A stretch of DNA of 64,000 nucleotides from NCBI RefSeq assembly GCF_011927905.1, contig NZ_JAATJL010000001.1:1488001-1552000 (forward strand), written 5' to 3'. The notes beneath the pieces were generated by a model. It was not told the DNA's origin, did not search any database, and worked only from the letters and a program-made list of their open reading frames with translations. This document shows, in pieces, positions 41,643-50,914 of this stretch. The stretch comes from Arthrobacter pigmenti (GTDB taxonomy: Bacteria > Actinomycetota > Actinomycetes > Actinomycetales > Micrococcaceae). The position numbers and the translations under genes were made by a program. Position 1 is the stretch's first letter. Every line of letters starts with the position of its first letter.

Positions 41643-41658
41643 GGATAGCCTCGCCTTA
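41643..41658. promoter_or_regulatory. Weak iron-box-like site upstream of sufR
   Basis: GGATAGCCTCGCCTTA matches 12 of 16 positions of the core of the DtxR/IdeR box. Two further TTAGG-containing stretches lie near 41687 and 41710. Iron-dependent control of suf operons is known in Corynebacterium. The match is partial, so this is tentative. Confidence 0.3.
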
Positions 41659-41722
41659 CTGGATGCGGGTTCTCCAATGGAATAGATTAGGTCATGGTTC
41701 TGTTTTCTATTAGGCAGACACC

Positions 41723-41754
41723 ATAAGTTAGTCCAGAAATAAGTTAGTCCAGAA
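41723..41754. repeat. 16-bp tandem repeat upstream of sufR
   Basis: ATAAGTTAGTCCAGAA occurs twice without a gap (41723-41738 and 41739-41754), ending 59 bp before the sufR ATG. The location suggests paired operator half-sites, perhaps for autoregulation by SufR. It does not match the inverted sites described for mycobacterial or cyanobacterial SufR. Confidence 0.8.
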
Positions 41755-41813
41755 GCTCCGCAAGCCACATCATTAGCCAGCGCCACGTACCTACCAGACA
41801 GAGGAGGCCAGCG

Positions 41814-42644
41814 ATGTCCCATTCCGCTGCACCTCGTCCTGCCGGACCCGCTGTGATCAACGCTGAGCGCGCTGAGGCGGAGTCGCGGCGCACCGCAGAT
41901 GAACGCACCCGGGACAAGGTTCTGTCCGCCGTCCTGGAGCATGGTCCCGTCAGTGCCGCAGAGCTCGGGGAGAGGCTCGGTTACACGCCGGCAGCAGTCC
42001 GTCGCCACCTCGACGCCCTCTCGCGGGACGGGTTGATCGAGGTGAAGCTCATCAGCAACGCATCCGCGGGCGCGGGCCGTCCCGCACGGCGATACGTACT
42101 CAGTCAGCGCGGACAGACGCGCCTCGGGAACGACTACCTGCACATCGCGCAGGCGGCGCTCGGGCAGCTGCAGGAGGTAGCGGGTCCGGACGCAGTTCGT
42201 CAGTTCGCCGCAAGCCGCTTCGCCTCAATGGAGGAGCGGTACCGTCCTGTGGTCGAGGCGGCGGGTGACCGGCTGGAGGAGAAGGCGATTGCACTGGCTG
42301 ACGCCCTCACCAATGACGGCTTCGTGGGGTCAACCCGGGTGGTCGGCCGTAACGCCCCTCAAGCCGCTATGCTCAGCGTGCAGCTGTGTCAGGGTCACTG
42401 CCCCATTCAAGAACTCGCCGCGGAGTTTCCGGACTTCTGTGAGCAGGAAACCGACGTGTTCGCGAGACTGCTGGGCGTCGATGTGCGAAGACTTTCAACG
42501 CTCGCGAGCGGCGGACACGTATGCACCACCCACATTCCCGTGGGGCGGGGGAGCCAGGCGGCATCATCACGCAGTTTGCCTGCGGAACTGCCGCAACCAC
42601 TACAGATTTCAGAGAACTCCAACCATCAGCAAGGAAGGCCGTGA
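41814..42644 (+). CDS. sufR: SufR-type iron-sulfur transcriptional regulator
   Basis: This 276-aa regulator has an N-terminal winged helix (about residues 35-100, with [24 protein letters not shown]) and four cysteines in the C-terminal half (LCQGHC, FPDFCEQ, GGHVCTT), matching the Fe-S cluster ligands of SufR. SufR represses the suf operon when it holds its cluster. The gene starts the operon; its stop overlaps the sufB start as TGATG. The region ahead of it holds a 16-bp tandem repeat that may be the operator. Confidence 0.92.
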   Translation: MSHSAAPRPAGPAVINAERAEAESRRTADERTRDKVLSAVLEHGPVSAAELGERLGYTPAAVRRHLDALSRDGLIEVKLISNASAGAGRPARRYVLSQRGQTRLGNDYLHIAQAALGQLQEVAGPDAVRQFAASRFASMEERYRPVVEAAGDRLEEKAIALADALTNDGFVGSTRVVGRNAPQAAMLSVQLCQGHCPIQELAAEFPDFCEQETDVFARLLGVDVRRLSTLASGGHVCTTHIPVGRGSQAASSRSLPAELPQPLQISENSNHQQGRP

Positions 42645-44119
42645 TGACGGATCAGACAGATCAGAAGGCATTGGTTCCCGACACCGTGCCGGCAGGAGTG
42701 ATCAGCGACATCCTCGAGAGGAATCCGGAGCTGCACGGCATCGGGACCTACGAGTATGGCTGGGCCGACAAGAACGACGTCGGCGCGAATGCGCGGCGCG
42801 GTCTCGACGAGGACGTGGTCCGCGACATCTCCGCGAAGAAGAGCGAGCCCGAGTGGATGCTGGACATGCGGCTGAAAGGGCTGAAGTACTTCGACCGGAA
42901 GCCCATGCCTGCGTGGGGTGCGGACCTGTCGGGTATCGACTTCGACAACATTAAGTATTTCGTGCGTTCCACGGAGAAGCAGGCCAACAGCTGGGAAGAC
43001 CTGCCGGACGACATCAAGAACACCTACGAGAAGCTCGGAATCCCCGAGGCTGAGCGGAACCGCCTGGTTTCCGGCGTCGCGGCGCAGTACGAGTCCGAGG
43101 TGGTGTACCACCAGATCAACGAGGAACTCGAGCGCCAGGGTGTCATCTTCATGGATACCGATACCGCGTTGCGTGAGCATCCTGAGTTCTTCGAAGAGTA
43201 CTTCGGATCGGTCATTCCCGTGGGCGACAACAAGTTCGCTTCCCTGAATACCGCAGTGTGGTCCGGTGGATCTTTCGTCTACGTGCCTCCCGGGGTCCAC
43301 GTGGAGATCCCCCTGCAGGCTTACTTCCGGATCAACACCGAGAACATGGGCCAGTTCGAGCGCACGCTCATCATTGCGGACGAGGGCTCCTATGTTCACT
43401 ACATCGAGGGCTGCACGGCTCCGATCTACACGTCGGATTCCCTGCACTCGGCTGTTGTGGAAATTGTGGTCAAGAAGAACGCCCGCGTCCGGTACACCAC
43501 CATCCAGAACTGGTCCAACAACGTGTACAACCTGGTGACGAAGCGCGCCATTGCGCATGAGGGCGCCACCATGGAGTGGGTCGACGGCAACATCGGTTCC
43601 AAGGTGACTATGAAGTACCCGGCGGTCTACCTGGTGGGCGAGCACGCCAAGGGTGAGACCCTGTCCATTGCCTTCGCGGGTGAAGGCCAGCATCAGGACA
43701 CCGGTTCGAAGATGGTTCACATCGCCCCGAACACGAAGTCCTCGATCATCTCCAAGTCTGTGGCACGCGGGGGAGGGCGTGCTGCCTACCGCGGCCTGGT
43801 GCAGGTGCGGGAAGGGGCAACGCACTCGGCGAACACGGTCCGCTGCGATGCGCTGCTGGTCGACACCATTTCGCGTTCGGACACGTATCCCTACGTGGAC
43901 ATCCGCGAGGACGATGTAACCATGGGCCACGAGGCCACCGTTTCGCGCGTCAGTGAAGAGCAGCTGTTCTACCTGATGTCGCGCGGTATGCCCGAAGACG
44001 AGGCGATGGCAATGATCGTGCGCGGCTTCATTGAACCGATCGCCCGCGAACTTCCCATGGAGTACGCGCTGGAACTGAACCGCTTGATCGAACTCCAGAT
44101 GGAAGGAGCCGTAGGCTAA
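42644..44119 (+). CDS. sufB: Fe-S cluster assembly protein SufB
   Basis: SufB is the scaffold on which Fe-S clusters form within the SufBC2D complex. The 491-aa protein has the family core of a beta-helix ([34 protein letters not shown]) with the conserved Cys in EGCTAP and the C-terminal [18 protein letters not shown] helix. No intein is present. An open frame extends upstream to 42521 within sufR; ATG 42644 overlaps the sufR stop and starts the family N-terminus. It is coupled to sufD by a one-base overlap. Confidence 0.97.
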   Translation: MTDQTDQKALVPDTVPAGVISDILERNPELHGIGTYEYGWADKNDVGANARRGLDEDVVRDISAKKSEPEWMLDMRLKGLKYFDRKPMPAWGADLSGIDFDNIKYFVRSTEKQANSWEDLPDDIKNTYEKLGIPEAERNRLVSGVAAQYESEVVYHQINEELERQGVIFMDTDTALREHPEFFEEYFGSVIPVGDNKFASLNTAVWSGGSFVYVPPGVHVEIPLQAYFRINTENMGQFERTLIIADEGSYVHYIEGCTAPIYTSDSLHSAVVEIVVKKNARVRYTTIQNWSNNVYNLVTKRAIAHEGATMEWVDGNIGSKVTMKYPAVYLVGEHAKGETLSIAFAGEGQHQDTGSKMVHIAPNTKSSIISKSVARGGGRAAYRGLVQVREGATHSANTVRCDALLVDTISRSDTYPYVDIREDDVTMGHEATVSRVSEEQLFYLMSRGMPEDEAMAMIVRGFIEPIARELPMEYALELNRLIELQMEGAVG

Positions 44120-45417
44120 TGGCCGAAACCTCACAGTTGAACCCTGAGTTGACCGACGAGAAGGCCCGCCTCGGCGCCCCGTCCGGCGAAGAGAAAATCG
44201 CAATCGACGGTTTCACCGAGGAAGGCGAGAACCTTTCCCCGCTGAATACCGGCACCGAACAGCACGGTGCACGCAGGCATAGCCACGGCGACGAGCGCGT
44301 TGTCCCGGAGGCGTCCCGCGGCGAACGCCTCAAGTCCTACAAACTCGCAGACTTTGCGCCCCTGACCGGCCGTGAGGAGGACTGGCGGTTCACTCCGCTG
44401 AAGCGCCTCCGCGGATTGCATACTGATGCGCTGACCGGTGAAGGGCCCGAGGTTACGGTGTCCGGCGCGTCCAACGTCACGGTCGAGACGGTTGAGCGCA
44501 CTGACGCCCGCTTCGGATCCGCCGCGGTTCCTGAGGACCGTGTCTCGGCCGCAGCGTGGGAAGCAGTGAGGACTGCAACCGTCGTCACCATCCCTGAAGA
44601 GACTGTCGCTGATTGCGAAGTCACGGTAGCCGTCCGCGGAACGGATAGCGCAGTGGCGGCGCAGCACCTCATCATCGAGGCGCGCAGGTTCTCGAAGGCG
44701 GTGGTGGTCCTCGATCACCAGGGCAGCACCACCCTCGCGCAGAACGTTGAGATTCTCGTGGGCGACGGCGCGGACCTCACCGTCGTGAGTGTGCAGGAAT
44801 GGGACGACGACGCCGTCCACGTCTCCTCGCAGCAGGCGAAGGTGGGCCGCGACGCGCGCTTCAAGCACGTTGTCGTCAGCCTTGGCGGTGACCTCGTGCG
44901 CCTTACGCCGTCGTCGTTCTTCACCGCCCCCGGCTCCGAGGTGGAGATGTACGGTCTTTACTTCGCTGACGCCGGACAGCACCTGGAGCAGCGCTTGCTC
45001 GTTGACCACGCCGTTCCCAACTGCAAGTCACGGGTCACCTACAAGGGCGCACTACAGGGTCAGGACGCACACACCGTCTGGGTTGGCGACGTCCTTATCC
45101 GCAAGGAAGCCGAAGGAACGGATACCTACGAGGTCAACCGGAACCTGGTGCTGACCGACGGCGCCCGGTCCGATTCCGTTCCGAACCTTGAGATCGAAAC
45201 CGGACTCATCGAGGGCGCGGGCCACGCCAGCGCCACCGGCCGGTTTGACGATGAGCACCTGTTCTACCTCATGGCCCGCGGAATTGATGAGAAGACGGCA
45301 CGGCGTCTGGTGGTGCGCGGATTCCTCAACGAGGTGATCCAGCAGATCAAGGTTCCTGTCCTCGAAGAGCGCCTCACCGAAGCGGTGGAGCGTGAACTGG
45401 CTGCAGGGAACCTCTGA
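44119..45417 (+). CDS. sufD: Fe-S cluster assembly protein SufD
   Basis: SufD is the SufB paralogue that completes the SufBC2D scaffold. The 432-aa protein has a variable N-terminus with a His-rich stretch (ARRHSHGDERV), the REEDWRFTPLKRL segment, a beta-helix core and the C-terminal block DDEHLFYLMARGIDEKTARRLVVRGF shared with SufB. ATG overlaps the sufB stop (TAATG) and its own stop overlaps the Rieske gene. Confidence 0.96.
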   Translation: MAETSQLNPELTDEKARLGAPSGEEKIAIDGFTEEGENLSPLNTGTEQHGARRHSHGDERVVPEASRGERLKSYKLADFAPLTGREEDWRFTPLKRLRGLHTDALTGEGPEVTVSGASNVTVETVERTDARFGSAAVPEDRVSAAAWEAVRTATVVTIPEETVADCEVTVAVRGTDSAVAAQHLIIEARRFSKAVVVLDHQGSTTLAQNVEILVGDGADLTVVSVQEWDDDAVHVSSQQAKVGRDARFKHVVVSLGGDLVRLTPSSFFTAPGSEVEMYGLYFADAGQHLEQRLLVDHAVPNCKSRVTYKGALQGQDAHTVWVGDVLIRKEAEGTDTYEVNRNLVLTDGARSDSVPNLEIETGLIEGAGHASATGRFDDEHLFYLMARGIDEKTARRLVVRGFLNEVIQQIKVPVLEERLTEAVERELAAGNL

Positions 45418-45785
45418 TGACCGAAGCATTGGAAGCGCCCCGCGGCGAACTGGTCTGCAATGTCAATGATATTGAGGTGAAGCAGGCACTACGGATCCTG
45501 ATTGACGATTACCCGGTTGCTATCGTCAAGGACTCCGACGGCGGCATCCACGCTATCGGCGACACCTGCTCGCACGCGGATATCTCGTTGTCGGAGGGCG
45601 ATGTCGAAGGCTGCAAGATCGAGTGCTGGGGACACGGCTCCCAGTTCGACCTCCGGAGCGGGATGCCGCTCCAGCTGCCAGCCTACGAGCCGGTTCCGGT
45701 TTTCGCGCTCGAGATCCATGACGGGGAGGTCTATGTGGACATCACCACGGTGACCAACTCCGCCCCAGTACCCGCCCAGGACTAG
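45417..45785 (+). CDS. Rieske [2Fe-2S] ferredoxin subunit-like protein in the suf operon
   Basis: This 122-aa single-domain Rieske protein has the two cluster boxes CSH (DTCSHADISLSEG) and CWGHGS with spacing normal for non-heme dioxygenase ferredoxins. It is an electron carrier by family. It sits between sufD and sufC with an overlapping start, an arrangement seen in several actinobacterial suf operons. It may supply electrons for cluster assembly or simply be a client; the sequence does not decide. Confidence 0.9.
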   Translation: MTEALEAPRGELVCNVNDIEVKQALRILIDDYPVAIVKDSDGGIHAIGDTCSHADISLSEGDVEGCKIECWGHGSQFDLRSGMPLQLPAYEPVPVFALEIHDGEVYVDITTVTNSAPVPAQD

Positions 45786-45864
45786 AGAGTTAGCACAACT
45801 CCCAGCCGCCCAATTCCACACGAAGCAAACCTGCAGCGGCAGGATGCAAAAGGAGAACCCACAG

Positions 45865-46650
45865 ATGTCCACCCTTGAGATCAAGGACCTCCACGTCAGC
45901 ATCGAAACTGACCAGGGCACCAAGCCCATCCTCAAAGGCGTCAGCCTGACCATCAACACGGGTGAAACCCACGCCATCATGGGCCCCAACGGGTCGGGCA
46001 AGTCGACGCTGGCCTCCACCATCGCGGGCCACCCGCGGTACACCGTCGACAGCGGTTCCATCACTCTTGACGGCGAGAACGTTCTCGACATGAGCGTCGA
46101 CGAGCGCGCCCGCGCCGGCCTCTTCCTCGCCATGCAGTACCCGGTGGAAGTACCCGGCGTCACGATGACTAACTTCCTCCGCACCGCCAAAACGGCGCTT
46201 GACGGCGAAGCCCCGAGCATCCGTCACTGGACCAAGGATGTGAAGGAAGCGATGTCGCAGCTGCGCATCGACGCTGACTTCGCACAGCGCAACGTCAACG
46301 AGGGCTTCTCCGGCGGCGAGAAGAAGCGCGTCGAGATCCTGCAGCTCGAGCTGTTCAAGCCAAAGTTCGCCATCCTCGACGAGACCGATTCCGGCCTCGA
46401 CGTCGATGCGTTGAAGGTTGTTTCCGAGGGCGTCAACCGGGAGCACAGCAAGGGCGAGATGGGCACCATGCTCATCACGCACTACACGCGTATCCTCCGC
46501 TACATCAAGCCCGACTTCGTCCATGTGTTCATCGATGGGCGGATTGCAGAAGAAGGCGGCCCGGAGCTCGCCGACCGGCTCGAAGAAGAAGGTTACGACC
46601 GCTTCCTCCTCCCCGGCGCGGCGTCGGCACCGGCCGCTGCCGGCGCGTAG
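45865..46650 (+). CDS. sufC: Fe-S cluster assembly ATPase SufC
   Basis: SufC is the ABC-type ATPase of the SufBC2D complex. The 261-aa protein has Walker A GPNGSGKST, the SufC-specific FLAMQYPVEVPGVT, the signature FSGGEKKR, and Walker B FAILDETDSGLD. The ATG at 45865 with AAAGGAG at 45848-45854 is chosen over an in-frame ATG at 45844, which lies ahead of that site. The 79-bp gap after the Rieske gene holds no other feature. Confidence 0.96.
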   Translation: MSTLEIKDLHVSIETDQGTKPILKGVSLTINTGETHAIMGPNGSGKSTLASTIAGHPRYTVDSGSITLDGENVLDMSVDERARAGLFLAMQYPVEVPGVTMTNFLRTAKTALDGEAPSIRHWTKDVKEAMSQLRIDADFAQRNVNEGFSGGEKKRVEILQLELFKPKFAILDETDSGLDVDALKVVSEGVNREHSKGEMGTMLITHYTRILRYIKPDFVHVFIDGRIAEEGGPELADRLEEEGYDRFLLPGAASAPAAAGA

Positions 46651-46678
46651 CACCTCCGGCGGAAGAGAGGCACCTGAG

Positions 46679-47008
46679 ATGAGCGATACAAACACAGCGC
46701 AGACGTCCCTGGACGACGTCGAAGAGTCGCTGAAGGATGTCATCGACCCGGAGCTCGGCGTGAATATCGTCGACCTCGGCCTGCTGTACGGGCTGAAGTA
46801 CGCCGACGACGGCGCGCTCCTGATCGACATGACCTTGACCACGGCAGCCTGCCCGCTCACCGACGTGATCGAGGAGCAGGTCGGCCAGTCGCTCGACGGC
46901 CTCGTGGACGACTGGCGGCTGAATTGGGTCTGGATGCCCCCGTGGGGCCCGGAGAAGATCACCGAAGACGGCCGTGACCAGATGCGGGCGCTCGGCTTCA
47001 ACATCTAG
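46679..47008 (+). CDS. sufT: SufT/DUF59 (MIP18-like) metal-sulfur cluster assembly factor
   Basis: This 109-aa protein of the DUF59 family helps mature Fe-S proteins. Visible are LKDVIDPELGVNIVDLGL, the family signature, and the conserved Cys in TLTTAACPLTDVIEEQ. It ends the suf operon, 28 bp after sufC, and a strong terminator follows 12 bp later. The genes for cysteine desulfurase SufS and scaffold SufU, which in Mycobacterium lie between sufC and sufT, are absent here. Confidence 0.93.
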   Translation: MSDTNTAQTSLDDVEESLKDVIDPELGVNIVDLGLLYGLKYADDGALLIDMTLTTAACPLTDVIEEQVGQSLDGLVDDWRLNWVWMPPWGPEKITEDGRDQMRALGFNI

Positions 47009-47020
47009 CGTTCACGAGAG

Positions 47021-47052
47021 AAGGCGGCAGGCACAGTGCCTGCCGCCTTTTC
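47021..47052 (+). terminator. Rho-independent terminator of the suf operon
   Basis: A perfect 13-bp stem (47021-47033 with 47037-47049) and 3-nt loop is followed by a short T run. It lies between sufT and the convergent macro-domain gene and may serve both. Confidence 0.85.
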
Positions 47053-47063
47053 CATGTGCGGGT

Positions 47064-47591
47064 TCACGTGCGGATCTCATCATGGACGCGCTGGAAAATC
47101 TCAGCCAACCGCTCCGAGAACAGGACGAACGTGACCTCCCGGACGCCGCCGTCGTACTTCCGCACAGCACCGAGCCCAAGCCGGGCAACCGTCTCCGGGT
47201 CCCACCCGTAGATCCCCGCGCTGATTGCCGGGAAGGCGACTGACCTGGCACCGACGTCGTCCGCGATGGCCAGGCTGCGCCGGAAGCATGACTCCAGCAG
47301 CGCCGGCTCCGTCTGCCCGGCGTGCCGGTTGGGTCCGACGGTATGAATGACCCAGGCTGTCCGAAGCTCAAAGCCGGGCGTGGCGACAGCCTCGCCTACC
47401 GGAAGGCCGTCCGGTAGCGCGTCTTCGCGAATTGACCGGCACGCCTTCAGTAATTCCGGACCTGCCGCCGCATGAATGGCGCCGTCAACGCCGCCGCCGC
47501 CCAGCAGCGACGAATTGGCGGCGTTGACAATGGCATCCACGTCCATAGCGGTGATATCGCCTTCAATGATTCTGATATTGGGCGCGCTCAT
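47064..47591 (-). CDS. Macro-domain protein, O-acetyl-ADP-ribose deacetylase type
   Basis: This 175-aa protein is a single macro domain of the MacroD/YmdB kind. It has VDAIVNAANSSLLGGGGVDG near residue 20, the catalytic-loop segment, FPAISAGIYGWD, and a terminal helix. Such enzymes hydrolyse O-acetyl-ADP-ribose and remove ADP-ribose from proteins. The frame is open back to 47771, but the ATG at 47591 begins the normal fold (IRIIEGDITAM). It is divergent from the acyl-CoA ligase gene and convergent with the suf operon. Confidence 0.92.
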   Translation of the reverse strand: MSAPNIRIIEGDITAMDVDAIVNAANSSLLGGGGVDGAIHAAAGPELLKACRSIREDALPDGLPVGEAVATPGFELRTAWVIHTVGPNRHAGQTEPALLESCFRRSLAIADDVGARSVAFPAISAGIYGWDPETVARLGLGAVRKYDGGVREVTFVLFSERLAEIFQRVHDEIRT

Positions 47592-47694
47592 GGCATCCGC
47601 CGTCCGGATGCTGGCTGGAAACAGAACTGGACCGGCGCTGAAATCATTCGCACAGGTTAGTACATTGGACGTACCGCCAGAAGAGAAAGCCGCC

Positions 47695-49086
47695 ATGCCC
47701 TTCATCAACCGCCTCCTGTCCTGGGCGGACGCCGAGCCCGTGCGTCCCGCCGTCGTTGTGGGTGAACGCACGCTTTCCTACGGCGAACTGGCGGCAAGGG
47801 CAGCGGAGTATTCCCCGCCCGAGGTCCCGATGATCGCCCTGGAACCTGCTGACCCCATCGTCTTTGCCGTTGCGCTGGCCGCCGTTGTGGGCCGCGGCCG
47901 GTGTGCGGTAGTCCTTGACCCGGCGTGGCCTGCAGCTGTGCGTATGCGGATTCTGACGGAGTTGCAGCTTGGCGATGCTTCGCTGGCAGGCCCGGGGCAA
48001 GCGAGCGCCGGAACCGCGCTTGCTGACGGGGCCGAGGATTCACTGTTCTACTGCGGGTTCACGTCCGGGACTACCGGTGTACCGAAAGCGTTTGTCCGGA
48101 CGGTCGGATCCTGGTCGCGTTCGCTTGAACGCAGCGTGGCATACTTCGGTCTCGCGCCGGGCTCCCGGGTCTTCGCTCCGGGTCCCTTGTCCGCGAGTCT
48201 CAGCCTGTACGCACTGGCCGAGTCGCTGTTCGCCGGTGCCACTTTTCACGCACTGGACAGCAGACCGGAGCCGCTGACCGGTGCACGCATGGGGGAGGTA
48301 CTCCGGTCCGAACGCATCGAGCACTTCGTGGGCGTTCCGGCAGCGCTGCGGCTCGGGTTGCAGCGCGCTGCGGGTGCCCTTCCTGACCTGCAGTGTGTCG
48401 TATCCGGCGGATCCAAGCTGTCCGATGCGGAGACAGCCTTGATCCGCGAGGCCGCGCCGCAAGCCCGAATCTTCGAGTATTACGGTGCCTCCGAACTGAG
48501 CCTCGTGACGGCGAAGCGGCTCGGAGCGCTGCGCACCAATGACGTCGGGATGCCGTTTCCCGGCGTTCAGCTGAGGATTCAGGACAGCGGGACGGACGAG
48601 CACGGGACCGTGTGGGTGCGGACCGATACGGCGATCGAGGGCTACCTGTCCGGTGATGACGGGCTCGCCTTTCAGCGCAAAGGGGACTGGGTCACGGTAG
48701 GCGATCAGGGCTGGATTGATGACGCCGGTGCGTTGCACCTGACTGGCCGGCGCGCCGACATGGTGGTGAGCGCGGGCACGAATGTCTACCCCACAGAGGT
48801 GGAGCTGGCTCTGGCCGCAGCCGGGTATCCCCTTGCCGTCGCATTCGGAGTGCCGGACCCGCAGCGCGGCTCATCGATTGCCGCAGTGATCGAGGTGGGC
48901 ACCGATACGTCGATCGACGGCGCGAGGATCCGCGAGCAGCTGCGGGCCACACTTTCGGCAGCCAAGGTGCCGCGCGCGCTGTACCGAACCGCCCGCATCC
49001 CCGTGACGGCGGCCGGCAAACCGGACCGTGTCGGCCTGCGCAACCTGATTCTCGCGGGGGACGGTGCCCTTGAACGCATCCGATAG
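47695..49086 (+). CDS. AMP-binding acyl-CoA ligase (YhfT-like)
   Basis: This 463-aa adenylating enzyme has the phosphate-binding FTSGTTGVPK, the adenine motif (YYGASE), the hinge (LTGRRADMVVSAGTNVYPTEVE) and the C-terminal Lys in AAGKPDRVGL. The N-terminal domain is short for a fatty-acid ligase. ANL enzymes activate a carboxylic acid as acyl-AMP and load it onto CoA; the substrate is unknown. The pairing with a thiolase and a nearby BioY transporter mirrors the Bacillus subtilis yhfUTS operon. The ATG at 47695 with AAGAGAAAG upstream is preferred over an upstream open frame. It overlaps the thiolase start by 23 bp. Confidence 0.88.
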   Translation: MPFINRLLSWADAEPVRPAVVVGERTLSYGELAARAAEYSPPEVPMIALEPADPIVFAVALAAVVGRGRCAVVLDPAWPAAVRMRILTELQLGDASLAGPGQASAGTALADGAEDSLFYCGFTSGTTGVPKAFVRTVGSWSRSLERSVAYFGLAPGSRVFAPGPLSASLSLYALAESLFAGATFHALDSRPEPLTGARMGEVLRSERIEHFVGVPAALRLGLQRAAGALPDLQCVVSGGSKLSDAETALIREAAPQARIFEYYGASELSLVTAKRLGALRTNDVGMPFPGVQLRIQDSGTDEHGTVWVRTDTAIEGYLSGDDGLAFQRKGDWVTVGDQGWIDDAGALHLTGRRADMVVSAGTNVYPTEVELALAAAGYPLAVAFGVPDPQRGSSIAAVIEVGTDTSIDGARIREQLRATLSAAKVPRALYRTARIPVTAAGKPDRVGLRNLILAGDGALERIR

Positions 49087-50242
49087 CGCCCGGCCGGAGT
49101 CGCGCCGCGCCGTCGTCGTTCTCGCACGGCGGTCACCGTTTGGCCGACTGGCCGGGGCGTTCCGGAACCTCGAGGCGCATGATCTGTTGGCGCCGGTGCT
49201 GGCTGCATCGGCCCGGGAGTCGGGAGTGGAGCCGCATGAGGTGGATGACGTCATCATCGGGAACGCAACCGGCGGCGGCGGGAACGTTGCCCGTCTCGCT
49301 GCGCTCACGGCCGGCTTTCCCGCCAGCGTTCCCGGACTCACCGTGGACCGGCAATGTGCCTCCGGCCTGGATGCGGTGGTGCTCGCCTGCAGGTTAGTGG
49401 AAGCGGGCGCGGGAACCTGGTTCCTGGCCGGCGGCGTGGAGAGTTGCAGCACTGCACCCTTGCGGGCGAGGCGTCTGACGTCCGCGGCTGGCGCGCCGGA
49501 CTTCTACGCCCGGGCGCGGCTCGCTCCCGATTCCCACGGCGACCCCGACGCGGGCCAGGCAGCCGAGAATGTCGCAAATCGCTACGGCGTCGACCGCGCC
49601 TCCCAGGATCGCTACGCCCTGCAGAGCCACAACCGTACTGCAGCCGCAAGGGGAGCCATGGCGGCGGAAATTGTCCCCGTGGCGGGCCACAGCACTGACG
49701 AAACGCCCCGTCGCAACATGACCGCAGCATTTTTGTCCCGGTTCATGCCCGCTTTCGATCCGGTGGGCAGCGTAACCGCGGGCAATTCCTGCGCCGACGC
49801 CGACGGCGCGGTTGTCATCACGGTCACCACCCTTGAAGTGGCACGGGCTCGCGGGTTCGAGACCGTGCTGGAGTTCGCCGGGTCTGCCGCGGCGGGTGGG
49901 GAGACGGCTCTCTTCGGCACCGCCGGCGCCCACGCTGTAGGGAAGCTGCTCCCTGCCCTCCGACTGGAACCGGCGGATGTATCAACGTGGGAGTTCAATG
50001 AGGCTTTCGCCGCGCAGGTACTGGCGTCGGCGCAGCTGATGCAGGTGGGGCCGCAGTTCCTCAACCGGAATGGAGGGGCGCTCGCTTATGGTCACCCGTA
50101 CGGAGCGTCCGGGGCGATGCTGGTCGCCAACCTCCTGCGCCAGAGAGCCCAGAGCGAGTACGACGACGGCTGGTCGGTCGCCGCTGTCAGTGCGGCCGGC
50201 GGGGTGGGAACCGCTGCGGCGTTCCGCACTGTCCGGCTCTAG
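49064..50242 (+). CDS. Thiolase family protein, C-terminal catalytic cysteine absent
   Basis: This 392-aa protein is of thiolase length and fold. The nucleophile Cys98 (VDRQCASGLDAV), the NEAFAAQ motif and the His of GGALAYGHPYGASG (His344) are intact. The second catalytic cysteine, normally in a CxGGG motif near the C-terminus, is missing: residues 376-381 read SAAGGV. Thiolases need that Cys as general base, so activity may be altered or limited to part of the reaction. The GTG start overlaps the acyl-CoA ligase by 23 bp, so the two are co-translated. It converges on bioN with a 12-bp gap. Confidence 0.88.
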   Translation: MPLNASDSARPESRRAVVVLARRSPFGRLAGAFRNLEAHDLLAPVLAASARESGVEPHEVDDVIIGNATGGGGNVARLAALTAGFPASVPGLTVDRQCASGLDAVVLACRLVEAGAGTWFLAGGVESCSTAPLRARRLTSAAGAPDFYARARLAPDSHGDPDAGQAAENVANRYGVDRASQDRYALQSHNRTAAARGAMAAEIVPVAGHSTDETPRRNMTAAFLSRFMPAFDPVGSVTAGNSCADADGAVVITVTTLEVARARGFETVLEFAGSAAAGGETALFGTAGAHAVGKLLPALRLEPADVSTWEFNEAFAAQVLASAQLMQVGPQFLNRNGGALAYGHPYGASGAMLVANLLRQRAQSEYDDGWSVAAVSAAGGVGTAAAFRTVRL

Positions 50243-50254
50243 CACCGGAGGCAA

Positions 50255-50914
50255 CTAGCGCGTATCGCCTTCGTCGTCGTCGTCGTACTCGGACTTTGCG
50301 TCGCCAAGACCGCGCGCCGCCAGCGCCTCGCCGGTCTGCTGCGCGTAGGCGACCGCGCCGATGAAAACGGGCAGGATCAATGCACGGGGATTTCGTTCAA
50401 GCCCCCTGGCGCGTGCTGCGTCGCGGGCGTCCCCGGCCGACCCCACCAGAACGGGAATACTCCGGAGCATCAGGGAGACGGTGAGGCCGAACCGTTCCGG
50501 ATCCGCGCCGAGGAACCGTAGCGGCCGCGCCAGGGAGACCAGGCCGTCCAGGATGCGGTGACTCTCGGTGGTAAGGGTGATCAGCAGGGCAGCGAGTACG
50601 CAGACAACGATGTTTCCCACCACGAGGAAGGCCGCGAGCGCCCCGGCGGTGACCACCTGGAATGCTCCGAGGATGAGGATCAGCGGCCACATCCTTGCAA
50701 GCGGACCGAGCATAAGTTTGAGCGAGAGGCGCGCGCCCGCTGTGTAGGCCACAGTTACGATTCCCAGGGCAGCGAGGGTCATCCACCATGCGTTCAGCAC
50801 CAGCACCGTTACGGACAGCGCGGCAACGGCAAGGAACTTGCCCCAGAGCGGGGCAGCATGAAGGAGCGAACGCCGCTGGACGTACGAGCCCAGCAGGCTC
50901 ACGTGCCCCCTCAC
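50255..50914 (-). CDS. bioN: Biotin ECF transporter transmembrane protein BioN (EcfT)
   Basis: This 219-aa membrane protein couples the ATPase to the substrate-binding BioY in an energy-coupling-factor transporter. It has about five hydrophobic helices and the EcfT cytoplasmic coupling motif with Ala-Arg-Gly (ARDAARARGLE). The C-terminus is an acidic tail (SEYDDDDEGDTR). It overlaps bioM by 4 bp (ATGA) and is the last gene of bioY-bioM-bioN. Confidence 0.9.
   Translation of the reverse strand: MRGHVSLLGSYVQRRSLLHAAPLWGKFLAVAALSVTVLVLNAWWMTLAALGIVTVAYTAGARLSLKLMLGPLARMWPLILILGAFQVVTAGALAAFLVVGNIVVCVLAALLITLTTESHRILDGLVSLARPLRFLGADPERFGLTVSLMLRSIPVLVGSAGDARDAARARGLERNPRALILPVFIGAVAYAQQTGEALAARGLGDAKSEYDDDDEGDTR

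Noticed and set aside
42626-44203. A 525-codon minus-strand frame across sufB.
   Set aside because: It mirrors sufB and has no ribosome site or recognisable domain.
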